Source: Bacteroidales bacterium UBA2800
GTDB lineage: Bacteria; Bacteroidota; Bacteroidia; Bacteroidales; Paludibacteraceae
Length of the DNA: 7,877 nucleotides
Direction: 5' to 3'
Assembly (NCBI GenBank): GCA_002351925.1
Contig: DEHM01000022.1
Coordinates: forward strand, 89,433-97,309
Of this stretch, positions 1-6,169 are shown piece after piece. A model generated the notes under the pieces. It was given only the letters and a program-made list of their open reading frames with translations, was not told the DNA's origin and did no database searches. The position numbers and the translations under genes are program-made. Each line of letters begins with the position of its first letter. Within the stretch, counting starts at the first letter, position 1.

Positions 1-1
1 C

Positions 2-1675
2 TTGTATGTAACCGGCGTACTGGATGTGAAAGAAACCCTGTCCGGCGTCAGTCAGACCTCGGTGGCAGTTGTCGGTGTGCTGTTCGTGGTCATCGCCGGC
101 CTGATGCACACAGGTGTGCTGCAATGGATCGTGAAGCACCTGCTCGGTACGCCGGACACCTACACCAAAGCGGTGACGCGACTGATGCTGCCGGTAGCGG
201 CATTGAGTTCGTTTTTGAGCAATACGACGGTGGTGGCGCTGTTCGTGAACATCGTCAAGATGTGGTCGAAGAAATTAGGTATCTCGCCGTCCAAACTGCT
301 CATCCCGTTGAGTTATGCATCGGGAATGGGTGGCGTGTGTACGCTCATCGGTACGCCGCCGAACCTGATCATCAGCGGCTTGTACGAAGAGAAAACCGGC
401 GAGGCGATGAACATCATGGCAACGACCATTCCGGGCTTGTTCTGTCTGGCGATAGGTGTGCTGTCTATCATCGCCATGCGGCGTCTGTTGCCGAACCGCA
501 AAGCCCCCGAAGCGGACTTTGAGTCCACCGGCGATTATACGGTAGAGATGCTCGTTCCCTCCGATAATCCGCATATCGGTATGACGATCGGCGAGTTGGG
601 GCTGAATACTGTGAGCGGCGGCAGTTTGATCGAACTCCGCCATTTCGATGATGAGAAGATCCTCTCGCCGGTTCCGGATGACGAGCCGCTTATGGGCGGT
701 GACCGCCTGGTGTATGCCGGACAGATAGGAGATCTGTTGGAACTGAAGGAGTCCCACGGGCTGGTCAATGCCGATCATCCTGTGTTCCATTACGAGGACG
801 CTGCAACGAGCAAGCATTTCCTGAAAACGGCTTATGTCAATTTCGGCAGCGGCCTGATCGGTACCACGATGGGCACGAACGGCTGGGAGAAAGAGCATAA
901 GTTCACGTTGGTAGCAGTCAGCCGTCGAGGCAGCCGTATTGAACAATCGCCGCGCGAAGTAGTGCTCGAAGCCGGAGATACGTTGCTGTTGGAGAGCGTG
1001 ACCGAGTTGCGCACCGATACGAAAGCGATGAGTGGCGATCTGCATTTCTTCGAGTCCGAAGACATCCCGAACATCAGTTGGCGAACGTTTGCCTCCAGTC
1101 TGATCATGATCGCGATGGTAGCTCTTTCCGCATTCGGCGTGATGCCGTTACTCGAAAGCGCCATTCTGGCAGTCTTTGCCATGTTCATCTTCCGCTGCTG
1201 TTCGCCGGAACAGGCTATGCGATCGATCAACTGGGATATCCTGATGATCTTCGCCTGTAGCGCCGTGCTCGGCTTGGCGATCCAGAAAACCGGTATCGCC
1301 GAACGAATGGCAACGGGTATTCTGGATATATGCGGCACGAATCCCATTATTGTGATGACCGCTGTCTGCTTTGCCGGCACGTTCATTACTGAGTTCATCT
1401 CTAATACGGCGGCGGGTGCGATGTTCTTCCCGATCATGTACGAGGCAGCCATCAAATTGGGCTACGAACCCTTCCCGTTCCTCATTGCGCTGATGATTGC
1501 CGTCAGCAGCAGTTTTGCAACACCGATCGGTTCGCCTACGCACATGCTCGTTTATGGTCCGGGCGGCTACCGGTTCAACGACTTCCTGAAGATAGGTCTG
1601 CTGATGAACATCATTATTCTGATAGCGAATATCTTCATCGTCAATGTGGTTTATCCCTTGACGCCGTTGCCCTAA
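2..1675 (+). CDS. SLC13/DASS-type permease with two RCK_C (TrkA-C) domains, 5' truncated by window edge
   Basis: Inner-membrane secondary transporter of the divalent anion:Na+ symporter type; the substrate cannot be told from sequence. The reading frame is open from the window edge, so the true start and roughly the first membrane segment lie upstream; the TTG at base 2 is not taken as a start. Numbering visible residues from base 2: hydrophobic segments at about 20-45 and 60-85, an SNT motif at 73-75 and GTPPN at 117-121. Two soluble RCK_C-like domains follow at about 180-255 and 270-345, each ending in a 'GD.L...' strand (GGDRLVYAG, AGDTLLLES). The second membrane half carries another SNT (467-469) and TPIGSPTH (to 514), then YGPGGYRF. 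Paired SNT motifs form the Na+/substrate site in VcINDY-like transporters (family knowledge). The RCK_C insert between the halves is typical of the prokaryotic subgroup and may sense ligands. It is followed after 35 bp by the kinase-like gene, so cotranscription is likely. Confidence 0.9.
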   Translation: MYVTGVLDVKETLSGVSQTSVAVVGVLFVVIAGLMHTGVLQWIVKHLLGTPDTYTKAVTRLMLPVAALSSFLSNTTVVALFVNIVKMWSKKLGISPSKLLIPLSYASGMGGVCTLIGTPPNLIISGLYEEKTGEAMNIMATTIPGLFCLAIGVLSIIAMRRLLPNRKAPEADFESTGDYTVEMLVPSDNPHIGMTIGELGLNTVSGGSLIELRHFDDEKILSPVPDDEPLMGGDRLVYAGQIGDLLELKESHGLVNADHPVFHYEDAATSKHFLKTAYVNFGSGLIGTTMGTNGWEKEHKFTLVAVSRRGSRIEQSPREVVLEAGDTLLLESVTELRTDTKAMSGDLHFFESEDIPNISWRTFASSLIMIAMVALSAFGVMPLLESAILAVFAMFIFRCCSPEQAMRSINWDILMIFACSAVLGLAIQKTGIAERMATGILDICGTNPIIVMTAVCFAGTFITEFISNTAAGAMFFPIMYEAAIKLGYEPFPFLIALMIAVSSSFATPIGSPTHMLVYGPGGYRFNDFLKIGLLMNIIILIANIFIVNVVYPLTPLP

Positions 1676-1707
1676 ATGGCTAAATGGTAAATGATTAAAT
1701 TGTAAAT
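1673..1707 (+). repeat. TAAAT quasi-tandem repeat spanning the stop codon and intergenic gap
   Basis: TAAAT occurs at 1673, 1681, 1688, 1696 and 1703, so the spacing alternates 8, 7, 8, 7. The first copy contains the permease stop codon and the last ends three bases before the ATG at 1711. The stretch fills the whole gap between the two genes and contains no evident Shine-Dalgarno sequence. It may simply be an A-rich, unstructured ribosome entry region. Its regularity is seen; any function is inference. Confidence 0.6.
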
Positions 1708-1710
1708 ATT

Positions 1711-2337
1711 ATGAATTTGAACAACAAGTTTGTGATCACGATCAATCGTGAATTAGGTAGCGGCGGCCGCACCGTAGGTCGTAAGCTGGCCGAGAAACTG
1801 GGTGTCGAGTACTTCGACAAAGCGGTCATCAATGCCCTGCAGGAGCGCTACAACCTCTCCGTAGAGCAGATCGAGCAACTCAAAGGTCAGGAAACCGGTT
1901 GGTGGGCTGAGTTCAAACGCAAGATGACGTTCTCGGAATCGGAGTACGAGCTGAACCAAACGAACATCGAGACCGAGGATGTCTTCCGCGCAGAGACTCA
2001 GGTGCTCAAAGCGCTTGCCAAAGAGAACTCGTGCGTCATTGCCGGCCGTACGGCGTGCTACGTCTTCCGTGAGCACCCGAACCATCTGAGTATCTTCATT
2101 CAGTCTTCGATGCCTTGCCGCATGGCGCGTGTGGCCCGTGAGCAGAATATGAGCAAAGAGGAAGCCCGCATGACCATTGAGAAGGTCGATAAGATGCGTG
2201 AGAACTACGTGCAGGAGTTCACCGGTACGTCCCGTTACGACACCCGCAACTACCAGCTCGTCATCAACATGGACGAGATCTCCGAGGACGCGGCCGTGGA
2301 GCTGATACTTGCTTATATCAAGAGCATGGCTGCTTGA
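1711..2337 (+). CDS. Cytidylate kinase-like family protein (Cytidylate_kin2 type)
   Basis: A 208-aa P-loop-type nucleotide kinase relative, similar to the cytidylate kinase-like proteins common in Bacteroidota and Firmicutes. The N-terminus reads ITINRELGSGGRTVGRKLAE (residues 9-28), a variant P-loop with GSGGRTVG replacing the usual GxxxxGK[ST]. Next come YFDKAVI, a charged helical middle, then VIAGRTACYVF (about 109-119), matching the 'vi.GR.a...l' strand of this family, and a C-terminal RENYVQEFTGTSRYDTRNYQLVINMD block with several Arg residues suited to phosphate binding. Members are distinct from the canonical Cmk, and their substrate is mostly unproven, so CMP kinase activity is only a hypothesis. 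The ATG at 1711 is the first start after the permease stop. The lipoprotein gene begins 15 bp after its stop, suggesting one operon. Confidence 0.85.
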   Translation: MNLNNKFVITINRELGSGGRTVGRKLAEKLGVEYFDKAVINALQERYNLSVEQIEQLKGQETGWWAEFKRKMTFSESEYELNQTNIETEDVFRAETQVLKALAKENSCVIAGRTACYVFREHPNHLSIFIQSSMPCRMARVAREQNMSKEEARMTIEKVDKMRENYVQEFTGTSRYDTRNYQLVINMDEISEDAAVELILAYIKSMAA

Positions 2338-2352
2338 TCAAAAAGCAAAAAG

Positions 2353-2811
2353 ATGAGACTTAACTTCATTCTTGTCGCTGTGATATGTTCGCTGGGACTT
2401 GTGAGCTGTGTTGGCCCGCAAGTGCCGATGGACGAGCGCGTTTTGGAACTATGCCGGCATATCCCTAATCCGGAGCACTTGGAGGATTCACGGGCATTTA
2501 TCACGGCAGATTTCTACGAGGCTCTGGAGACCATGATCAACCTTCCCGATTCAACGGAAGTACTGCATGAATGGGAGTTATGGTTCGTGACAGCTGATGG
2601 AAGCCCGATGGCAGCTGGCCAAACGTCCATTGTGGATAGGAAACAAATTGATAAGACACACGTGGCGGTAACAATTGTCATAGAACCGGAGGATACCGAT
2701 TATGCCGCGGAGAAACACCAATTGATCGTACAACAAGTCGGCTCAGAATGGAAGTTAAGTGACCTCGATGACTATAAATCTGCCGCCCCAAAGCGAGTTT
2801 ATCACCATTGA
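2353..2811 (+). CDS. Small predicted lipoprotein of unknown function
   Basis: A 152-aa protein with a lipoprotein signal: positive N-terminus (MRLN), hydrophobic core (FILVAVICSLGL) and a lipobox LVSC with Cys19 as the likely lipidated residue. The mature part has a helical segment (ERVLELCRHIPNPEHLEDSRAFITADFYEAL), followed by beta-rich sequence ending in a WKLSDLDDY strand. A helix plus curved sheet of this length is reminiscent of NTF2-like lipoproteins such as DUF4878/DUF3828, but no signature is clear enough to assign it. It probably sits in the cell envelope. Its position 15 bp after the kinase-like gene implies cotranscription. Its codon use looks somewhat more A+T-rich than the two genes before it. 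The start is the ATG at 2353, with only a purine-rich AAAAAGCAAAAAG upstream. Confidence 0.75.
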   Translation: MRLNFILVAVICSLGLVSCVGPQVPMDERVLELCRHIPNPEHLEDSRAFITADFYEALETMINLPDSTEVLHEWELWFVTADGSPMAAGQTSIVDRKQIDKTHVAVTIVIEPEDTDYAAEKHQLIVQQVGSEWKLSDLDDYKSAAPKRVYHH

Positions 2812-2823
2812 CCTATTGTCTAG

Positions 2824-2919
2824 GAATCCGTTGAAACCGCCCTCAACAGCAGCGGCGATGTGTTCTTTACGGCTACTGCCGAGGAGTTCGATAGGAAGAA
2901 AAAGGGAGAGTCGAAATAA
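2824..2919 (+). pseudogene. Orphan 31-codon reading frame, probable 3' remnant of a lost gene
   Basis: The frame is open from just after a TAG (2821-2823) to a TAA at 2917-2919 and has no start codon. It reads ESVETALNSSGDVFFTATAE followed by EFDRKKKGESK, which looks like a genuine protein C-terminus: amphipathic, with a charged Lys-rich end, and G+C content like the flanking operon rather than the A+T-rich island that starts just after. I infer that it is the tail of a gene whose body was lost when the neighbouring accessory DNA arrived. I do not recognise the family. It could also be chance. Confidence 0.35.
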
Positions 2920-2923
2920 GAGC

Positions 2924-2940
2924 GGCGATTGACAATCGCC
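2924..2940. terminator. 7-bp hairpin with 3-nt loop in a convergent intergenic region
   Basis: GGCGATT (2924-2930), loop GAC, AATCGCC (2934-2940): a perfect 7-bp stem. It lies between the + strand operon ending at 2811 (plus the remnant) and the - strand gene ending at 2970, so it could stop transcription from either side, although no strong T-run follows on either strand. Its design, a 7-bp stem with a 3-nt loop and a T/A-closed top, matches hairpins at 6815, 6885 and 6920. Confidence 0.5.
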
Positions 2941-2969
2941 TGAAATACGAAGAAAAAAAATGCAATGAC

Positions 2970-3611
2970 CTATATTTCGTGCATATAAATATATGGTTTG
3001 CCATGCACATTTTTAATTTTGTCTATCTGAAAAGATGCTCCTTCTTCAAAATTGATTTGTTTTTCTCCTTTCAAAATGGAATAATTTGAGTCCCATAACA
3101 TACTTACATCATGAGCTTTTGTTTGTCTTTGGGATTTGCATCGAATTATATACTTCCCAACATAATTGTAAGAAGATGTAAACTTTCTACCCATTATTGT
3201 AGTTGTCAAACTATGTTCTATGGTTAAAATATCTCCTACATGAACATCCATTCTATCATATTCATTAAGATAGCGATACACTATTTTTCTATTAGATTTC
3301 GGCATTGACAAAACAATACTATTCCAAATATTGCGCTCTTCTTGATTATCTATTTTGTAATCAGACCGAAATAATTGAGAACTGGTAGAAAACATTTGAT
3401 GCACTACTGTTTTTTCTTTAGAAGATAATATTTGTTTATACTCAGGATTCATGAACTCATATATATCACTCATATAAGTTTTTTTTTGAGACTGAAAATC
3501 TTGAGAGGATTTACTTAGCAACTCATCTATATATTTTGGCATATCCTCCACAGTTAGAAGTTTTTTTGAGTTACCATTTTTATCGACAAAATTAATAATC
3601 AAATTCTCCAT
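2970..3611 (-). CDS. Putative ADP-ribosyltransferase-fold protein (degenerate ART)
   Basis: A 213-aa, A+T-rich, apparently cytoplasmic protein with no signal peptide. Residues 45-213 read like the bacterial exotoxin ART fold. A helical part (about 46-105, SSKEKTVVHQMFSTSS...NIWNSIVLSMPKSNRK) is followed by strand IVYRYL (110-115), with R113 at the conserved Arg position. VGDILTIEHSLTTT (125-138) fits the 'GD.....f.STS' strand, with S134 and T136-T138. DVSML (168-172) fits 'dIs.LS', and GEKQINFEEGASFQIDKI (182-199) fits 'ExEvLlppGtkFkV'. The apparent catalytic E-x-E is E183-x-Q185, so the second Glu would be missing; the protein could be inactive, alter specificity, or act as a binding protein. 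No immunity partner is obvious next to it. It has its own promoter at 3629-3660. The assignment is pattern matching by eye; another fold is possible. Confidence 0.5.
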   Translation of the reverse strand: MENLIINFVDKNGNSKKLLTVEDMPKYIDELLSKSSQDFQSQKKTYMSDIYEFMNPEYKQILSSKEKTVVHQMFSTSSQLFRSDYKIDNQEERNIWNSIVLSMPKSNRKIVYRYLNEYDRMDVHVGDILTIEHSLTTTIMGRKFTSSYNYVGKYIIRCKSQRQTKAHDVSMLWDSNYSILKGEKQINFEEGASFQIDKIKNVHGKPYIYMHEI

Positions 3612-3628
3612 AATCTTAAAATTTTCTA

Positions 3629-3660
3629 CAAAGGTACAACATTTTAATCACTCTAGCAAA
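3629..3660 (-). promoter_or_regulatory. Bacteroidota-type promoter for the ART-like gene
   Basis: Read on the - strand: TTTG (3660-3657), a 20-nt spacer, then TACCTTTG (3636-3629), a perfect TTTG-N20-TAnnTTTG match. Transcription would start near 3622, giving a leader of about 11 nt before the ATG at 3611. Confidence 0.75.
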
Positions 3661-3740
3661 TATTTTAGCAAAAACTTTTAGGACAAAAAAGGACTATAGG
3701 TCAAAAATTTTAGAAGACAATATTCATATTATACATAATA

Positions 3741-3781
3741 AACAGGAACAACTAACACATATATGAGTCGTTGTTCCTGTT
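3741..3781 (-). terminator. Strong 12-bp stem-loop terminator of the DUF4468-like gene
   Basis: AACAGGAACAAC (3741-3752) pairs perfectly with GTTGTTCCTGTT (3770-3781) around a 17-nt loop. It lies 24 bp past the stop of the gene at 3806, and on the - strand it is followed by a T/A-rich stretch. It separates that gene from the downstream promoter at 3629-3660. Confidence 0.75.
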
Positions 3782-3805
3782 AAAATTTTCTAATATCGCG
3801 TAATA

Positions 3806-4387
3806 TCACCAATCGTCATCACTCCTATGTTTTAAAACATATTGTTTTATATCATTAGCCATTTCCTTCATTGCTTGCACAGTTGCATCATATGTTGGCT
3901 GTTTAAGTGCAGGTTTATCTGAACAATTATATCCTTGCGCTGCACAAGATTCGCCTAAAAAGAAATCTTTATACTCAGTTCGTTTTCCTCCCATATAATA
4001 TTTGGCTAAATCACATGAAATTTGAATCTTCATTCTATTTTCTTTAAAAAAAACATCCACAGTATGCTCCACATCATATCGATGATAATCATAATTATAA
4101 TAATTTATCGATTCAATAATGAGATTTTTCGTGTATACTTTTACAAAAGAGCCTTTTGAGCTTACATGTTCATCTGTATCTAAAATAAGATGATTGTCTC
4201 TATCAATATTTCTATATATATTAGCTAAACTAGCCACAACATTCTTATGCATCATTGCAGGTGAGGAACCTGTATTTTCAACTATAATAGTGTATATTAT
4301 AGCTTTACCATCTATTTTAATTTCTTGGGCATTCATAAATAAATAGGAACTGATTGAAAGTAATAAAAAAATTAATAGTTTTTTCAT
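3806..4387 (-). CDS. Secreted DUF4468-like protein
   Basis: A 193-aa protein with a clear Sec signal peptide (MKKLLIFLLLSISSYLFMNA, probable cleavage after A20), so the mature protein is periplasmic or outer. The body has the alternating strand/helix look of DUF4468 ('TBP-like fold') proteins of Bacteroidota: strand AIIYTIIVENTG, a helix (MMHKNVVASLANIYRN), a hydrophilic turn with ILDTDEHVSSKGSFVKVYT, then the strand pair DVEHTVDVFFKENRMKIQIS. In that family the middle is typically 'd....I.gkG'; here it reads EHVSSKGSF. Two Cys (GESCAAQGYNCSD) may form a disulfide. A long C-terminal helix ends in RSDDDW. No function is known for the family. The gene is A+T-rich like its neighbours, and I see no clear promoter in front of it. 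Confidence 0.55.
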   Translation of the reverse strand: MKKLLIFLLLSISSYLFMNAQEIKIDGKAIIYTIIVENTGSSPAMMHKNVVASLANIYRNIDRDNHLILDTDEHVSSKGSFVKVYTKNLIIESINYYNYDYHRYDVEHTVDVFFKENRMKIQISCDLAKYYMGGKRTEYKDFFLGESCAAQGYNCSDKPALKQPTYDATVQAMKEMANDIKQYVLKHRSDDDW

Positions 4388-4683
4388 AATGAAGTTTGGC
4401 GGTTATATCCCATCGCCTCATCGGTTTTAAATTATTATAGTTCGTTATTATTTACACAAAAACGTGAGCCAACTGCTATTGGTACGTTCGGGTCTCGACT
4501 CCCATAGTGTCCATATATGCAGAAAGCCCACGCAATCGCGTGAGCGTTTCGCAATATTTTCGGAACACTATAATCAAGTTGTCGAGAAATGAACGTATCC
4601 TCAAATAAAGCAAACGCTTATTTATTTAATGTAGCGCACACCAGCACCTGTCCTTGCTGTTTTACGTCGGCAAGCGACGGTAG
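4388..4683. other. 296-bp non-coding stretch with coding-like remnants and a hairpin
   Basis: This separates two - strand genes and is less A+T-rich than either. On the - strand there is a 49-codon open frame without a convincing start (4625 down to 4479, stop TAG at 4478-4476), containing FRKYCETLTRLRGLSAYMDT and ending ETRTYQ. It overlaps, in another frame, the remnant at 4618-4683. A 5-bp hairpin, CACGC/GCGTG with loop AATC, is at 4529-4542. I found no complete gene, no tRNA cloverleaf and no clear promoter here. It could be a decayed gene, a multicopy intergenic element or a structured RNA. Confidence 0.4.
4618..4683 (-). pseudogene. 21-codon in-frame tail after the stop of the membrane-anchored gene
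   Basis: Directly after the TAA of the gene at 4684 (stop at 4686-4684), the same frame continues with LPSLADVKQQGQVLVCATLN and K to a second TAA (4620-4618). This reads like a real protein C-terminus, and its base composition is richer in G+C than the gene before it. It may be the tail of an older gene whose body was replaced by the A+T-rich gene. The in-frame position could be chance (one in three). The family is not recognised. Confidence 0.35.
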
Positions 4684-5163
4684 TTAATTCTTACAATACT
4701 CTTTAAATTGTTGTAATTCTTTCTTGTTTTGCATGATATTTAACAAAATATCATCTCTATTTACTTTCGTCTTTCCACACATATCTTTACGAATCAGTAC
4801 CATTAAATCAAGAAAGTAATTAAACTGAGCTAAAGAATTTTCTTCTGATAAAGAACTCAAATATTCATTTAAAGCAAAAATCACCTCATCTGAACCATAC
4901 ATGATAAGTTCCTTTTTAGCATCCATTAATTTATTGCTCATGCTTTCATTAACATTCCTCGCTTTATGTTGGTTCTTTAATAATTCATAGAAGAAATCGT
5001 ACAACTTAGCATAGGCAGCATATCGCTTTTCCGACAATTGTTTCTCCATTATCTTTATGCGTTCTGTTTTGCGTTGTAACAAGAAGCCCAAAACAGCACA
5101 AATTATAGATGCTATGATAGCAATTACTTCTAAAAGAGTTGTAATATCTATATTGAGTTCCAT
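4684..5163 (-). CDS. Small membrane-anchored cytoplasmic protein of unknown function
   Basis: A 159-aa protein with one N-terminal transmembrane helix (about residues 9-29, TLLEVIAIIASIICAVLGFLL), then a basic juxtamembrane stretch (QRKTERIK) that predicts a cytoplasmic body. The body is helical, starting with a probable coiled coil (EKQLSEKRYAAYAKLYDFFYELL). It carries ELIMYGSDEVIFALNEYL, then LMVLIRKDMCGKTKVNRDDILLNIMQ. I recall the pattern 'YGSDEVI...IRKD...t.DDIL' from widespread uncharacterised bacterial proteins often found in accessory islands; this is memory, not a search. The start is the ATG at 5163, with no Shine-Dalgarno sequence. It follows the DUF3791/DUF3990 cassette by 62 bp on the same strand, so read-through transcription is possible. 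Its lower G+C content sets it apart from that cassette. Confidence 0.7.
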   Translation of the reverse strand: MELNIDITTLLEVIAIIASIICAVLGFLLQRKTERIKIMEKQLSEKRYAAYAKLYDFFYELLKNQHKARNVNESMSNKLMDAKKELIMYGSDEVIFALNEYLSSLSEENSLAQFNYFLDLMVLIRKDMCGKTKVNRDDILLNIMQNKKELQQFKEYCKN

Positions 5164-5225
5164 AATTTGTTAGTTATAGTTACACATTATTTTGCCAGCA
5201 GGTAGCGTTGATTACGCTTGGATAA

Positions 5226-5447
5226 TTACGCCGATGCGGCATTCATCATCTCATACAGGTAGGCAGGGCTTTGGACATAGAGTTCGTTCTCTTCGTCCTG
5301 CAAAGCAGGCATAAGGGACGAATTATAGACGCGCTCCATTGCTTGTTCCAGACCACAGCCGGTATCTTCCATGACATAGCGTACCAATTCGCTCAAGGCG
5401 TAATCGGTCAAGTAGGTTGCTATTTGATGATGATTTGCCTGTGTCAT
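5226..5447 (-). CDS. 73-aa third gene of the DUF3791/DUF3990 cassette
   Basis: A small, acidic, helical protein of unknown family. It has an N-terminal helix with LTDYALSELVRYVMED, then GLEQAMERVYNSSLMPALQDEE, then a short tail ELYVQSPAYLYEMMNAASA. I recall similar small proteins next to DUF3990 in other gut bacteria, with the same 'a...lYnS...l.d...gLy.qs..Yly..l' layout. Its ATG overlaps the DUF3990 stop as ATGA (5447-5444) and lacks a Shine-Dalgarno sequence, so translation is probably coupled to DUF3990. Tight coupling suggests a partner or antitoxin-like role, which is inference. After its TAA, the frame runs for 12 more sense codons (LSKRNQRYLLAK) before another TAA, so a slightly longer ancestral form is possible. 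Confidence 0.7.
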   Translation of the reverse strand: MTQANHHQIATYLTDYALSELVRYVMEDTGCGLEQAMERVYNSSLMPALQDEENELYVQSPAYLYEMMNAASA

Positions 5448-5932
5448 AGTATTTGCACTTTTGATTTTTTTAGATAGCGCAAGGCTTTCTCCGAACCGAA
5501 ATAATATTGTTGGTCAAGAAACTTATCTTGCAAGCCTTTTGCTGCTTGTTCAGCTGAATAGATATTTTCCCGATAACGAGTAATTTGTACTACTACACCA
5601 TCATCGGCAATAGGTCCGACAATAATATCGTAATCGTGCAACGGCAGTTTGTTTTTTCGGTCGCGGTTGGCATCTACAAACACGAACCATTCTACGGTTG
5701 CTTTTTCGGGAAAGACTTTGACTTTTAAGTTGGAATGCAGAGCCGATTCATCGAACTCATAGCTGATCAATGTCGCTTTTCCACCGAAAAGATGTGCTTT
5801 TTTGGTCGCCATTCGGATAGCGGTCTCGCGCGAGTCCGTGAGATAGAAGCCTTTGCCGAAGTCCTTGTGGTTAAGGCTACGGGAAAGATCAATCGTCTCA
5901 ATATCCGTATTAGTTCCGTGGAATAGTATCAT
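5444..5932 (-). CDS. DUF3990 protein, predicted ADP-ribosyltransferase-like
   Basis: A 162-aa protein matching the DUF3990 pattern, a family placed with ADP-ribosyltransferase-like folds (family knowledge). It begins ILFHGTN, with H5-G6-T7 at the end of the first strand. It continues KDFGKGFYLTDSRETAIRMA (residues 23-42), with Y30 in the 'G.GFYlT' NAD-binding strand and the conserved helix after it. EWFVFVDANR and YDIIVGPIADDGV are further family hallmarks, the latter being the 'yDiviGP.AdD' block. H5 and Y30 would be the first two residues of an H-Y-x triad; I cannot place the third with certainty. The start at 5932 is preferred over an ATG at 5959 because GGAGG lies 9 nt upstream (5946-5942) and the ATG forms an ATGA overlap with DUF3791. 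A toxin or regulatory enzyme role is plausible but unproven. Confidence 0.85.
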   Translation of the reverse strand: MILFHGTNTDIETIDLSRSLNHKDFGKGFYLTDSRETAIRMATKKAHLFGGKATLISYEFDESALHSNLKVKVFPEKATVEWFVFVDANRDRKNKLPLHDYDIIVGPIADDGVVVQITRYRENIYSAEQAAKGLQDKFLDQQYYFGSEKALRYLKKSKVQIL

Positions 5933-6144
5933 GCTAATGTTCCTCCGTTTTGACGACAAATAATGAGCATGTCATCAATGGTGTCGTCCATTGATTGCAG
6001 ATGTTCCACGTCGTAGAACTCCATTAAGAACGCAAGCGCTTTGTATTGCTGTAAATAGCGGAAAGCGGCTTGCCGCGTCATGGCAAACCTTTGTGCAAAC
6101 AACTGTATCGCACTCGTCAAAAATGGAATTTCGTACTTGCTCAT
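5929..6144 (-). CDS. DUF3791 protein, first gene of the cassette
   Basis: A 71-aa all-helical protein matching DUF3791: an N-terminal helix (EIPFLTSAIQLFAQRFAMTR), AFRYLQQYKALAFLMEFYDV, then LQSMDDTIDDMLIICRQNGG. The 'a..yl..ygai.fl...yd.lh..s.dd.iddl..yc...GG' layout is characteristic. Family members are commonly found directly before DUF3990, as here. The ATG at 6144 (MSKYEI) is preferred; a TTG five codons upstream (6159) would sit only a few bases from the predicted transcription start. Its stop overlaps the DUF3990 start as ATGA. By position and size, it or the 73-aa protein could be the antitoxin-like partner; this is inference. Confidence 0.85.
   Translation of the reverse strand: MSKYEIPFLTSAIQLFAQRFAMTRQAAFRYLQQYKALAFLMEFYDVEHLQSMDDTIDDMLIICRQNGGTLA
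5942..5946 (-). promoter_or_regulatory. Shine-Dalgarno GGAGG deciding the DUF3990 start
   Basis: GGAGG on the - strand lies 9 nt before the ATG at 5932, inside the end of the DUF3791 coding region. It is the clearest such site in the window. It supports the short form of DUF3990 and suggests that the second gene can be translated strongly in its own right. Confidence 0.7.
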
Positions 6145-6169
6145 ATCGTATCTTTGCAACTTTCGGCTG

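Noticed and set aside
275..1045. Long - strand open frame (256 codons) opposite the permease
   Set aside because: It is the shadow of a well-supported membrane protein; the translation is rich in His, Arg and Gln with no domain pattern and no promoter.
832..1455. 207-codon - strand frame opposite the permease
   Set aside because: Another shadow, in a high-G+C coding region where antisense frames stay open; it has no recognisable features.
4470..4510. tRNA-like T-arm (GTTCGGGTCTCGACTC)
   Set aside because: No acceptor stem, anticodon arm or D-arm can be assembled around it on either strand.
5204..5218. Terminator hairpin AGCGT-TGATT-ACGCT after the DUF3791/DUF3990 cassette
   Set aside because: The stem is only 5 bp with no T-run, too weak to call; read-through into the gene at 5163 remains possible.
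2812..5225. Insertion sequence or integrative element
   Set aside because: No transposase, integrase, terminal inverted repeats or target duplication could be seen; only composition and remnants suggest transfer.
5933..5959. Upstream ATG at 5959 as the DUF3990 start
   Set aside because: No ribosome site precedes it, while GGAGG and an ATGA overlap support 5932, which also starts exactly at the family's ILFHGT strand.
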